Positions 19,474 through 28,865 of a stretch of 64,000 nucleotides of DNA are shown here, in pieces. Source of the DNA: Desulfovibrio sp. Marseille-P6017. GTDB lineage: Bacteria > Bacillota_A > Clostridia > Peptostreptococcales > Peptostreptococcaceae. The notes under the pieces are model-generated. The model did not search any database. It was not told the origin of the DNA and saw nothing but the letters and a program-made list of their open reading frames with translations. The DNA is taken from positions 186,001 to 250,000 of the forward strand of contig UWOR01000001.1 of assembly GCA_900604495.1 (NCBI GenBank), given 5' to 3'. The position numbers were made by a program, and so were the translations under genes. Position 1 is the stretch's first letter, and every line of letters starts with the position of its first letter.

Positions 19474-19500
19474 AAAAATGACCTATAAATAGGTCATTTT
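19474..19500 (-). terminator. Terminator after the BlaR1-like gene
   Basis: The minus strand forms AAAATGACCTA/TAGGTCATTTT around a four-base loop, followed by U residues. It lies 33 bp past the BlaR1-like stop codon. Confidence 0.8.
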
Positions 19501-19533
19501 AAACTATAGCTAATCTTTGTCAGCTTTTTATAT

Positions 19534-21769
19534 TCACTTTATAATATGCTTTATTTCCTTTATATCATTATCATAAATCTTATAATTATGTTCTTCTATC
19601 AAATTTTTATATTCATCATATTTTTTATAAATCATCACATGGTATCCATCAGTATCTTTCTTGGTAGTCATTTCATATTTATATCTTTTCCCATCTATAA
19701 CTGCTTCTCTAGTTCCTATCCACGATGGGTATGTATATAACTCTTCTACCATATATATTTTATCTTGTGCTTCTACATTTATACTTGGATACTCTTTAGA
19801 ATATTTTCCATCTATCCTATTTTCATCTACATTAATATCAGCTTCTCTATTTATGCTTTTTAGGTATTCTTTAGCCTGATTTTCTTGTTGCTTAGCTAAT
19901 TCATTAAAATATTTTTCTGTATTGATCACTTTATACCATAAATAAACTGGGAATATCTCTTGTCTAGAACTTAAGTAATAAGAACCATCCAGAGGTATTT
20001 TATAATCAATTAAGTAATATTTATTATCTTCACCTATTTTAAATTTTATTGCTACAGTTTCACAATATGACCTTGTCAGAATAGAAAAAACATCATTTTC
20101 AAATTCAAAACTACCATAATTAAATACTACATATGTTTCAATTATATTTTTATTTTCTTTACTTCCTAATATCTTATAACCTTCTGAATCTAGCTCTCCT
20201 CCAAAATCATTATCATACATAAACTTTTTTATGGTATTGGATATGGCTTCATCTAAAGTAGTTCCTACTTGTCTATATATACTTAATTTTTCTATTAATA
20301 AATTAAAACTTTCTTCACTTTTATTAAATTTATTTATACTATCAATTCCTAAAGCATTTTCTACATCATTTTTATTAAATTTAAGTTCATATTTTAATTC
20401 TGATTCTTTATGGCTACTTTTATCTAATATGTAATATTCTATATTTTCTAAGTTATCTATTAACGAAAATATTATTGTTGAGTTTACAAACAGTTTATAT
20501 TCTAGCTCTGATTTATTTATATCTTTTAATTTATAATATACTCTTATTCCATATGGTTCTTTATCTGTTTTAATCTCAATACTTTCTTTCTCCCAGCCAA
20601 GAGTTAAATTTTGTAGCAAATTATTGATATTACTTGCATTTCCAACATAAGCATTTTTATATTCTAATAATCCTTCTAAATTTCCTTTTACTATATCATC
20701 TTTTGAATCACTTTTACTTGTTAAAAGTATAGTTCCTAAAACCAACATACAACTAACACCCATAACACTTATCAATACTTTTCTATTTTTAAATATTTTA
20801 GCTTTTTTTATCATGTTAATCCTTTTTTTAAGAATTTTTTTGTTATCTGCCATTCCAAGTATTCCTATATTTTTAGGAATTATATTTACTCTTTCAATTA
20901 AAGTTATAATAGTCATAGCATAATTTTTATGTTCACTTTCATCTAATACTTTTACTACCATTTCGTCAGTTGCTAATTCCATATCTTCTCTTATTTTTTT
21001 AAATAAATACCATATCAATGGATTAAACCAATGAACACATTGGAGTAATATTAATAAATAATTAACTAAAATATCACATCTTTTATAATGAGATAACTCA
21101 TGCAATAATATATGTTCTACTTCATCATCATTTAGGTCTATCATAGAATATGGAAATATGATTTTAGGTTTTATTATTTTGCAAAGTCCAGGAGTTCTAA
21201 TATCTTCATTTATACTTATATCTATATTAGTCCTTATTCCCATATTATTTTTACATTTTATTAAAAGTAATTCTAATCTTTCATCTATATTTTTATTGTC
21301 TTTTTTAAGGTTATAATTTAATACAAAATTCATAAATACAGCTACAAATAGTGATGTAATAAATCCTCCTAACCATATTAAAGGTAAAATATCAAAAACT
21401 ACACTTTTAGAATTTCTAAACTCTTTCTTAGTAGTAAATGTTGATTCTTCATTAATTATTACATTATTTTCAGTATTACTACTGTAAGTCATATCATCTA
21501 TATCATAACCTTCAGTGTATTCATTTTTAGAAATATCTAAACTTTCATCATAGCTATTGATTTGACTTATATTTATAGGTAATTTATTAAACACACTTAA
21601 GCTACTTTGCGGACCAAATGGAATTATTAATTTTATTACAAGCAACATCCATAGTAAATAACTCCATTTACCACTTATCTCTTAATATACACTTTACTAA
21701 AAGAATTACTATACCTACTATACTTGCATGTATAGATGCTTCTAGAACAATACTCCATAATTTACTCAT
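19534..21769 (-). pseudogene. BlaR1-type M56 metallopeptidase with C-terminal DUF4825, frameshifted
   Basis: Membrane sensor-protease of the BlaR1/MecR1 type, which inactivates its partner repressor when signalled. The ATG at 21769 begins MSKLWSIVLEASIHASIV and runs 33 codons to a TAA at 21668-21670. The other frame continues from there as GKWSYLLWMLLVIKLIIPFG and is open for over 700 codons. It has more membrane helices, the zinc site HELSHYKRCDI and a DUF4825-like domain (YKNAYVGNASNINNLL). Loss of one copy of a 5-bp AGTGG repeat, or one base, would explain the break. The repressor gene blaI lies 19 bp upstream. Confidence 0.82.
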
Positions 21770-21788
21770 CTTACACCCCTATACATAT

Positions 21789-22160
21789 CTAATCTTCATC
21801 TAATAGATTTTTAAGTTCTTCTATATCATCTTTAGACATTTTTTTATTCTTTATAAAACTAGCTACCATCATATTTATAGATCCATTATAAAGCTTTTCT
21901 AAAAATGAACTACTTGCTAAATTTTTATATTCATCCTCACCTATATTAGGATAATATATATAAGACTTTTTATTGCTCTTATCTACTTTTAAAGCTCCCT
22001 TTGTTACCAGTCTTGTAATTAAAGTTTGTATAGTTTTGGGCTTCCAATCTGTGATAGTACTTAATTTTTCTATTATTTGAGAGCTTGTTCCACTTTTTAT
22101 ATTCCAAAGTACTTTCATCACTTCTAGTTCACTTTCTGATATTTGTATCATATTTTTCAT
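21789..22160 (-). CDS. BlaI/MecI/CopY-family transcriptional repressor
   Basis: Winged-helix repressor that dimerises and is cleaved by a BlaR1-type protease. The N-terminal domain has ISESELEVMKVLWN and WKPKTIQTLITRLVTKGAL, the recognition region. The C-terminal helices (SFLEKLYNGSINMMVASF) form the dimerisation part. An ATG at 22175 falls inside the GGAGG ribosome binding site, so the ATG at 22160 is used (123 residues). Two TACA/TGTA operators precede it. Confidence 0.92.
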   Translation of the reverse strand: MKNMIQISESELEVMKVLWNIKSGTSSQIIEKLSTITDWKPKTIQTLITRLVTKGALKVDKSNKKSYIYYPNIGEDEYKNLASSSFLEKLYNGSINMMVASFIKNKKMSKDDIEELKNLLDED

Positions 22161-22179
22161 TTTTAACACCTCCATTGGA

Positions 22180-22215
22180 TTACATTTGTAAGTCTATTTA
22201 ATCTTACGCTTGTAA
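22180..22215. promoter_or_regulatory. Two BlaI-type operators within the blaI promoter
   Basis: TTACATTTGTAA (22180-22191) is a perfect 12-bp dyad of the TACA/TGTA type bound by BlaI/MecI. TTACGCTTGTAA (22204-22215) is a near copy 24 bp away, centre to centre. The minus-strand promoter TTGACA (22225-22230), 18 bp, TAAGAT (22201-22206) overlaps the second dyad. Autorepression of the blaI-blaR1-like operon is expected. Confidence 0.8.
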
Positions 22216-22393
22216 TCCATACTTTGTCAAGTGTATTGTTTTATGTATTTTGTATTTTGATGTATTCAATATTCTTATACTTTTTGCAAAGGTATTAACA
22301 TTAAGTCGTCTAATTTTTAATATAAATAAGTAAAGAATACGTTTTCTAAAAATAAATTTAATTTATATTATTTAAAAGGTTGGTGTAAATATT

Positions 22394-22729
22394 ATGGTAA
22401 GTACAATAGTAAATTTTCCTTATAATTACAGTGGGGTAGCAAGATTAGATTCTTGTGGTATAGTTCATAATCATCTATATCATGAATGTCCTGTAGGCAA
22501 AGTCTGTAGCAATATTATATATAATAAAAATAACTTTCCTATTGGTAGAGTTGATGAAAACGGAATAGTACATAACCATATAACAAAAAATTCACCTATT
22601 GGTAAAGTTGATGAAGATGGATATGTATATAGTGGTGTTTCTAAGCAGTCCTTAGTTGGAAGAATTGATGGAGATAATGCTAGTTTAGCTGGAGGTGCTT
22701 ATTTACTGCTATTGCATAATAATAAATAA
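22394..22729 (+). CDS. Small protein with repeated GRVDENG units, beta-flower-like
   Basis: The function is unknown. Most of the 111 residues consist of four imperfect repeats of about 19-22 residues around the pattern (I/V)G(R/K)VDExGxVxxH: ARLDSCGIVHNH, GRVDENGIVHNH, GKVDEDGYVYSG and GRIDGDN. It ends in a short hydrophobic stretch AGGAYLLLL. This resembles the four-fold beta-flower type of small repeat proteins. There is no signal peptide. AAAAGGTTGGTG lies before the ATG. It is monocistronic and divergent from blaI. Confidence 0.72.
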   Translation: MVSTIVNFPYNYSGVARLDSCGIVHNHLYHECPVGKVCSNIIYNKNNFPIGRVDENGIVHNHITKNSPIGKVDEDGYVYSGVSKQSLVGRIDGDNASLAGGAYLLLLHNNK

Positions 22730-22730
22730 A

Positions 22731-22767
22731 AATAACTGCATGTAAATTTTCATGCAGTTATTTTTTA
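22731..22767. terminator. Bidirectional terminator between the repeat protein and flavodoxin genes
   Basis: AATAACTGCATG and its exact complement CATGCAGTTATT flank an eight-base loop, with T-rich flanks on the plus strand and A-rich flanks on the other side. Confidence 0.85.
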
Positions 22768-22778
22768 TTTTAATAAAT

Positions 22779-23261
22779 TTATATATTAAGACCTTTTATC
22801 CATTGTTTTATACTTTTAATGTTCTTTTCTTTATCAACTTTTAGTGGCCCCACAAATTCTATTTCTCCAACAAAGTTATTCCATTTAAGCATTTTTTTAA
22901 ATTCATCAAAACATTTTTTAGTGCTACCCCCACCACTACAAGCAAATAATCCTATATTTCTATTATATATTTTATAATCTCTAATAAATGTATTAAATGG
23001 TGATGCATAAGTTCCAACCCATATGGGTGAACCTAAAAATATATTATCATATTGATTTAAATCTATATATTTATTTATAAGTATTGGATTTTCTCTGAAA
23101 ATTACACTTTTACTTGCCCAAAAGTATTTTTTTAAGCCTTTTTTAGGAAATTCTTTTTTTGTTCTTAATTCCATAATATCTGCATCTAACTCTTTTGCAA
23201 TTATTTCTGCTATTAATTTTGTATTTCCTTCTAATGAAAAATAGACAACTAAGTTTTTCAC
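22779..23261 (-). CDS. Flavodoxin
   Basis: FMN-binding electron carrier or flavodoxin-domain reductase. The 160 residues start with the phosphate-binding loop YFSLEGNTK and contain GSPIWVGTYASP and ACSGGGSTKK, which contact the flavin ring in the family. The start codon is GTG with AAGGAGG upstream. It is monocistronic. The redox partner cannot be told from the context. Confidence 0.9.
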   Translation of the reverse strand: MKNLVVYFSLEGNTKLIAEIIAKELDADIMELRTKKEFPKKGLKKYFWASKSVIFRENPILINKYIDLNQYDNIFLGSPIWVGTYASPFNTFIRDYKIYNRNIGLFACSGGGSTKKCFDEFKKMLKWNNFVGEIEFVGPLKVDKEKNIKSIKQWIKGLNI

Positions 23262-23423
23262 AATACATACCTCCTTTTGCTTTGCTAATGTTTATCAAAT
23301 AGAATAAATATATCCTTTGTATGCAAAATTTCATTTTATATATATATAAATTTCTATTAAATACCACTACTTTAAATTATAATCATAATATATGCTAATT
23401 ATTAACTTTTTTGAGGAGATTAT

Positions 23424-23687
23424 ATGAATAATTTATTTTTATACTATATTTTTACAATTAATATAATAGGATTTATTTTAATGTATATAGATAAGATGAG
23501 AGCTATAAAAAATCAATGGCGAATTCGTGAATCCACTTTATTCACTATTGCTTATATAGGTGGTAGTGTTGGTTCTTTGTTGGGAATGTACTTATTCAGA
23601 CATAAGACAAAACATACTAAATTTACGATTGGATTTACTTTTATACTTCTTATTCAAATAGCTTTAATATCTATGTTTTATATATAA
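23424..23687 (+). CDS. DUF1294 family membrane protein
   Basis: The function is unknown. The 87 residues have an N-terminal hydrophobic segment, the family core YIDKMRAIKNQWRIRESTL and GGSVGSLLGMYLFRHKTKH, and a C-terminal helix. It therefore has about three membrane segments. GAGGAGATT lies upstream of the ATG. It is a single gene, convergent with asnB. Confidence 0.9.
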   Translation: MNNLFLYYIFTINIIGFILMYIDKMRAIKNQWRIRESTLFTIAYIGGSVGSLLGMYLFRHKTKHTKFTIGFTFILLIQIALISMFYI

Positions 23688-23714
23688 TTTATTATTTATT
23701 TTTATTAAAATTAA

Positions 23715-23793
23715 AAAGCTATAAACAATAGATTTTTTAAAATATGACCTTATCTAAGTACATTTTAACCTTTTATCTACTGTTTATAGCTTT
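23715..23793. terminator. Long-loop inverted repeat between DUF1294 and asnB genes
   Basis: Two 19-base arms (AAAGCTATAAACAATAGAT and its complement with one mismatch) are separated by about 41 bases. It can act as a terminator for both convergent genes, though the long loop is unusual and the T-runs are short. Confidence 0.6.
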
Positions 23794-23808
23794 AATTTAT
23801 AATGCTAT

Positions 23809-25653
23809 TTATTTATCTTTATCTATAAAAAATCTTTTATACCATACTAAAAATGTATATATTACCCAAATCTTCCTTGCATTATTCTCATTTCCATTAT
23901 AATGATTTTCTAGTAATTTTACTATCTTGGTAGTATCGAAAAATTCTCTAGCATAATCACTCTCAAAAGATTCTTTTACTATTCTATGATATTTTTCTTC
24001 TTTTAGCCACTCTCTTATTGGAACAGGGAATCCTTTTTTCTCTCTTTTGGCCCATTCATCTGGAAGTACTTCATTAGCTGCTTTTCTTAAAACATATTTA
24101 GTATTTTCATCATTAACTCGATAGTCTCTAGGTATATCTTCAGCAACATTCATAACCTCTTTATCTAAAAAAGGAACTCTTAATTCTAAAGAATGTGCCA
24201 TACTCATCTTATCTGCTTTTAATAATATATCCCCCGGTAACCAAAGATTTAAATCTAAATATTGTTTCTTAGTTAAATCATCTTTATCTTTTACCTTTTC
24301 ATATATAGGTTTAGTTATATCTTTTATTGACGGTGATTGAGAATATTCTTTGCTTAGTATATCTTTTGCTTCATCTTCTTCAAAAATAAAAGCTTGTCCT
24401 ATAAAGTAATCTTCAACATTACTTCCTCCTTTAACCATTAACATTTTACCTTTAAAATACGGTTTATTCTTAACCAGCTTAGCTAGTGATTTTCTTAAAG
24501 GTTTAGGAACTTTCTTATATTTTTTCATGACTGGAGTTTCATCATACCATTCATAACCACCAAATAGTTCATCTGCACCTTCTCCTGATAAAACCACTGT
24601 AACGTGTTTCCTTGCTAACTCAGATAAGAAGTATAATGGAATTGATGATGGATTTGCTTGTGGCTCATCCATATGATATTGAATACAATCCAGTTTATCA
24701 AAACACTCGTCAGCACTTATAATTTTACTTAAATTTTCTATTTCAAGCATATTAGATAAGTCTTTTGCTAAATTAGATTCATTAAACTTATCTTGCTCAA
24801 ATCCAACTGAAAAAGTTTTTTGTGGCATTAAAACACTAGTTATATAACTAGAATCTACTCCACCAGATAAAAATGAACCTAAAGGAACTTCACTATTTTT
24901 ATGAACTTCTACAGATTGATTAACTATATGCTTAACTTCATTTATATAATTTTCTAATGTATTTTCTTTTTCATCAAAATTGATATCCCAGTATCTTTTT
25001 ATTTCCATCTTTTCATTTTCATAAGTAAAGTAATGAGCTGGTGGAAGTTTAAATACTCCTTTAAAGAAAGTTTCATTTAAAACTGAATATTGGAACGTTA
25101 GATAGGGTTTTAAAGCATCTTTATTTACTTCTTTTACGAAATCTGGATGTTTTAAAAAACTTTTTATCTCTGATCCAAATAAGAATGATTTTTCACCTTT
25201 TCCTACCAAAGTAGTGTAATAAAAAGGTTTTATACCAAAATGATCTCTTGCACCAAATAATTTCTTATTTTTAATATCGAAAATTACAAAAGCAAACATT
25301 CCCCTAAGCTTATGTACCATATCTTCTTTATATTCTTCATAAGAATGTACTAGAACCTCACTATCTGTATTAGTTTTAAATATATGCCCTCTTTGTATTA
25401 ATTCATCTCTTAGCTCTTGATAATTGTATATTTCACCATTAAATACTAATGCTATACTTTTATCTTCATTAAATAAAGGTTGAGCTCCATGAGCTACATC
25501 TATTATGCTAAGTCTTCTAAAGCCTAATGCTACATCCTCATTTATAAATTCACCAGTTTGATCTGGACCTCTATGTATTATAGCATCTAACATACCCTTT
25601 AATATATATTCCTTATTATTTGCTTTGCTAACAAATCCAACAAATCCACACAT
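23809..25653 (-). CDS. asnB: Glutamine-hydrolysing asparagine synthase
   Basis: Makes asparagine from aspartate, ATP and glutamine. The glutaminase domain requires the N-terminal cysteine, so the start is placed at MCGFVGFV (25653); a longer frame exists but would bury that cysteine. Other glutaminase motifs are HRGPDQTGEF and LSIIDVAHGAQP. The synthase domain has the ATP pyrophosphatase loop LSGGVDSSYI and LSGEGADELFGGY. It has 614 residues and is monocistronic. Confidence 0.95.
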   Translation of the reverse strand: MCGFVGFVSKANNKEYILKGMLDAIIHRGPDQTGEFINEDVALGFRRLSIIDVAHGAQPLFNEDKSIALVFNGEIYNYQELRDELIQRGHIFKTNTDSEVLVHSYEEYKEDMVHKLRGMFAFVIFDIKNKKLFGARDHFGIKPFYYTTLVGKGEKSFLFGSEIKSFLKHPDFVKEVNKDALKPYLTFQYSVLNETFFKGVFKLPPAHYFTYENEKMEIKRYWDINFDEKENTLENYINEVKHIVNQSVEVHKNSEVPLGSFLSGGVDSSYITSVLMPQKTFSVGFEQDKFNESNLAKDLSNMLEIENLSKIISADECFDKLDCIQYHMDEPQANPSSIPLYFLSELARKHVTVVLSGEGADELFGGYEWYDETPVMKKYKKVPKPLRKSLAKLVKNKPYFKGKMLMVKGGSNVEDYFIGQAFIFEEDEAKDILSKEYSQSPSIKDITKPIYEKVKDKDDLTKKQYLDLNLWLPGDILLKADKMSMAHSLELRVPFLDKEVMNVAEDIPRDYRVNDENTKYVLRKAANEVLPDEWAKREKKGFPVPIREWLKEEKYHRIVKESFESDYAREFFDTTKIVKLLENHYNGNENNARKIWVIYTFLVWYKRFFIDKDK

Positions 25654-25784
25654 ACATATCTCCCCCTCTATGTTTAAGTTTTTGTTATATAATATTCTGT
25701 TTGCAAAGCTATAGTATATCATATTTTCCCTTATTTTTACAATTTGTTACATTTTCTTAATAATTAAATTATATATATATAAAT

Positions 25785-25827
25785 AAAAACGCAAAATCTA
25801 GACTTTAAATTCTAAATTTTGCGTTTT
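25785..25827 (-). terminator. Terminator after uraA
   Basis: The minus strand pairs AAAACGCAAAAT..TAGA with TCTA..ATTTTGCGTTTT with one mismatch and is followed by U residues. The asnB promoter should lie in 25660-25785; the region is very AT-rich and no clear boxes were chosen. Confidence 0.82.
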
Positions 25828-25832
25828 CTATT

Positions 25833-27077
25833 TTAGTTATTAGCACTAGAAACTTTCATGCTAACTTTTGTTTTTTCAGTTTTAAATTGGTCATTATTTA
25901 ATAATCTATTTAAGATTATACCTATTATTGCTGCTAGACTTAATCCTGTTATTTTAACACTTTGAGTTATAGGTATACCGATTGATATTCCTTTACCATC
26001 TAAGTAAGTAGTTCCTAGACCTATTACTAGTATAGTAGCAATTATTATTATATTATTCTTATTCTCTGAGCATTTACTATCCTTTATAGTTTTTAATCCT
26101 ACAAAAGTTATCATAGAGAATAACATTAAACTTATTCCTCCCATTACTGCCTGAGGTATACTTTGAAGGAAACCTCCAAATTTTCCTACACAAGCAAGAA
26201 GTATAGCTATTACTGCTGTACGTCTTAAGTTTGCTGGGTCATAGTTTTTAGTTATTGCAAGTACTGCTGTATTTTCTCCATAAGTTGTATTTGCTGGCCC
26301 ACCTAAGAATCCTGCTACTATAGTAGCTAAACCATCTCCAAGTAATGTTTTGTGTAGACCTGGATTTTCTAAAAAGTTTTTACCTACAACTGCTCCATTA
26401 GTAGTCATATCTCCTATATGCTCCATAAATACCGCTAATACTACTGGTGCTATTATAACTATTGCTTCTAAACTAAACTTTGGTAATGTAAAGTTTGGAA
26501 CTTGGAATAAACCTGCACTTGTTATTGTTGATGTATCAACTAATCCTGTAAAGTAACATACTAAATATCCTACAACTACAGCAATTAATATTCCTATTTG
26601 CTTTATAAATCCTTTACCGAATACGTTTATACATATAGCTATACCTAAAGTTAATGTAGCTATCATTATATTTGTTACAGCCATGTTATATGCACTTGGT
26701 ATTAAATTTAATCCGATTACTGCTATCATTGCTCCTGTAACTTGAGGTGGAAAATATTTTTTAATCTTTTCTGCACCTACATATCTAACTAATAGTGAAA
26801 GTAATACATATACTAATCCGGCTACCATTATACCACCTTGTGCATATGCTAAATCTCCTCCGTTAGCATCTTTAGCAGCTATTATGACTGGTATAAATGC
26901 AAAACTTGATCCTAAAAATACTGGAACCTTACGTTCTGTACAGAAGTGGAAAATTAAAGTTCCTAAACCTGCACAAAATACTGCTACTGATGGGTCAAAA
27001 CCAGTTAATAATGGAACTAAAACTGTAGCTCCAAACATTGCTAATAAGTGTTGAAATGACATGATTAATTTCTTCAT
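25833..27077 (-). CDS. uraA: Uracil permease, NCS2 family
   Basis: Proton-linked uracil importer in the cytoplasmic membrane. The 414 residues have about 12-14 hydrophobic segments. Family motifs include QHLLAMFGATVLVPLL, FLGSSFAFIPVI, the substrate-site EHIGDMTTNGAVVG and PANTTYGENTAVLA. It lies 111 bp after pyrR with its own PyrR-type RNA element between them, matching use of external uracil. Confidence 0.95.
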   Translation of the reverse strand: MKKLIMSFQHLLAMFGATVLVPLLTGFDPSVAVFCAGLGTLIFHFCTERKVPVFLGSSFAFIPVIIAAKDANGGDLAYAQGGIMVAGLVYVLLSLLVRYVGAEKIKKYFPPQVTGAMIAVIGLNLIPSAYNMAVTNIMIATLTLGIAICINVFGKGFIKQIGILIAVVVGYLVCYFTGLVDTSTITSAGLFQVPNFTLPKFSLEAIVIIAPVVLAVFMEHIGDMTTNGAVVGKNFLENPGLHKTLLGDGLATIVAGFLGGPANTTYGENTAVLAITKNYDPANLRRTAVIAILLACVGKFGGFLQSIPQAVMGGISLMLFSMITFVGLKTIKDSKCSENKNNIIIIATILVIGLGTTYLDGKGISIGIPITQSVKITGLSLAAIIGIILNRLLNNDQFKTEKTKVSMKVSSANN

Positions 27078-27082
27078 AAAAA

Positions 27083-27147
27083 CCTCCCAAATTTTTTTAG
27101 GGAGAACTATTCTCCCTTTTTCAGTCTCTCTGTACTGAATTAAAAGG
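27083..27147 (-). promoter_or_regulatory. PyrR-binding leader controlling uraA translation
   Basis: TTCAGT-ACAGAGAG-ACTGAA (27120-27139) is a PyrR-type binding hairpin; outer bases CCTTTT and AAAGGG extend it. Next, GGGAGAA can pair with TTCTCCC (27100-27116). Alternatively, CTCCC-AAA can pair with TTT-GGGAG, which covers the uraA ribosome binding site GGGAGG (27083-27088). No U-run follows, so control is more likely translational than by termination. The elements are seen; the switching is inferred. Confidence 0.72.
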
Positions 27148-27188
27148 CAATATAAAACCTTCTTTAATTTTATTTTTATATTATGTTA

Positions 27189-27725
<537 letters not shown>

Positions 27726-27764
27726 TTATCCTCCTAGGCTAATCACTTAGTATAAATCATAAAA

Positions 27765-27855
27765 AAAGCTTCCTATCATAAGACAAGAAGCGGTATATTA
27801 CAAAGTAAACTAAGTAATACATACTTAATAGTTGCCTTATGATATCTCTGTATCA
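27765..27855 (-). promoter_or_regulatory. PyrR attenuator upstream of pyrR
   Basis: The leader shows a PyrR-type loop TGATA-CAGAGA-TATCA (27840-27855) framed by CCTT and AAGG. Its 3' part, TATCATAAG, is complementary to CTTATGATA inside the terminator, forming the antiterminator. The terminator GCTTCTT/AGGAAGC with seven U lies at 27765-27795. This is the classical anti-antiterminator, antiterminator and terminator order. Confidence 0.85.
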
Positions 27856-27891
27856 ATTAAAGGTATTTCATATTTAAACTTGTTACTATCC

Positions 27892-27920
27892 ATTATAAAT
27901 TGCATTTTAATTATTTGCAA
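27892..27920 (-). promoter_or_regulatory. Vegetative promoter of the pyrR leader
   Basis: TTGCAA (27915-27920) and TATAAT (27892-27897) are separated by 17 bp on the minus strand. They would start a leader of about 160 nt before pyrR. Confidence 0.7.
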
Positions 27921-27953
27921 GTTTTTTATAGTTTCATTCATGTGCACATAAAG

Positions 27954-28865
27954 TTACTTTAGTTTTTTAATTATATCTTTAAAGTATTCTGGAAGTTCAG
28001 AGTTAAACTCTATATACTCATTACTTTTAGGATGTATAAATCCTAACTTTTTAGCATGTAAAGTTTGACCATTTAACTTAAACTTAGTATTTTTAGGTCC
28101 ATATATTGGGTCTCCTAAAAGTGGGTGATTTATAGAAAGTGCATGAACTCTTATTTGGTGAGTTCTCCCAGTTTCAAGCCTTGCTCTCATATGAGTAAAG
28201 TTTTCAAATCTTTCTACTACTTCAAAATGTGTCACTGCTCGTTTTCCATCTTTTACAACTGCCATTTTTAATCTATCCTTAGGATTTCTTCCTAAAGGTT
28301 TATCAACAGTTATTTTATCTTCTTTTACTACACCATGACATATAAATTCATATTCTCTTGTTATTGAATGATCCTTTAATTGCTCAGCTAAACTATTATG
28401 AGCATTATTATTTTTAGCTATCATTAAAAGTCCTGAAGTATCCTTATCTATTCTATGAACTATACCTGGTCTTATAACACCATTTATAGATGATAATTTA
28501 TCTTTGCAATGATATAATATTGCATTTACTAATGTATTATCATAATTTCCAGGTGCTGGATGAACAACCATATCCTGAGGCTTATTTACTATTAATACAT
28601 CATCATCTTCATAAACAATATCTATAGGTATGTCCTGGGGAATAACTTCTAATAATTTAGGTGCTGGTATTTCTATCTTTATACTATCCTCTTCTTTAAC
28701 TAAATATTTGGCCTTCTCTACTTTTCCATTTACTTCAACTTTTTTATCTTTAATTATCTTTTGAATATAGCTTCTAGACATATCACCTAATTGTTCAGAT
28801 AGATATACATCTAGTCTATCTCCTTCTTCTTCTTCGCCTACTAAAAACTGTCTTATTTCTTCCAT
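27954..28865 (-). CDS. rluD: RluA-family 23S rRNA pseudouridine synthase
   Basis: Converts uridines to pseudouridine in large-subunit rRNA. An N-terminal S4 RNA-binding domain (RLDVYLSEQ, SYIQKIIKDKKVEVNG) leads to a catalytic domain with HRIDKDTSGLLM, which holds the catalytic Asp, and ARLETGRTHQIRVH. Its 303 residues are the usual length. The ATG overlaps the lspA stop codon by one base (TAATG). The exact target site is assigned only by family likeness. Confidence 0.9.
   Translation of the reverse strand: MEEIRQFLVGEEEEGDRLDVYLSEQLGDMSRSYIQKIIKDKKVEVNGKVEKAKYLVKEEDSIKIEIPAPKLLEVIPQDIPIDIVYEDDDVLIVNKPQDMVVHPAPGNYDNTLVNAILYHCKDKLSSINGVIRPGIVHRIDKDTSGLLMIAKNNNAHNSLAEQLKDHSITREYEFICHGVVKEDKITVDKPLGRNPKDRLKMAVVKDGKRAVTHFEVVERFENFTHMRARLETGRTHQIRVHALSINHPLLGDPIYGPKNTKFKLNGQTLHAKKLGFIHPKSNEYIEFNSELPEYFKDIIKKLK

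Noticed and set aside
22394..22729. HNH nuclease or toxin
   Set aside because: The two HNH strings come from repeated GIVHNH units and lack the spaced His-Asn-His and metal residues of an HNH domain.
23143..23367. Possible 74-codon gene before the flavodoxin gene on the minus strand
   Set aside because: It overlaps the flavodoxin start in another frame and shows no family features.
23715..23793. Miniature transposon
   Set aside because: One pair of inverted arms without a target duplication, and at the join of two convergent genes; a terminator is simpler.
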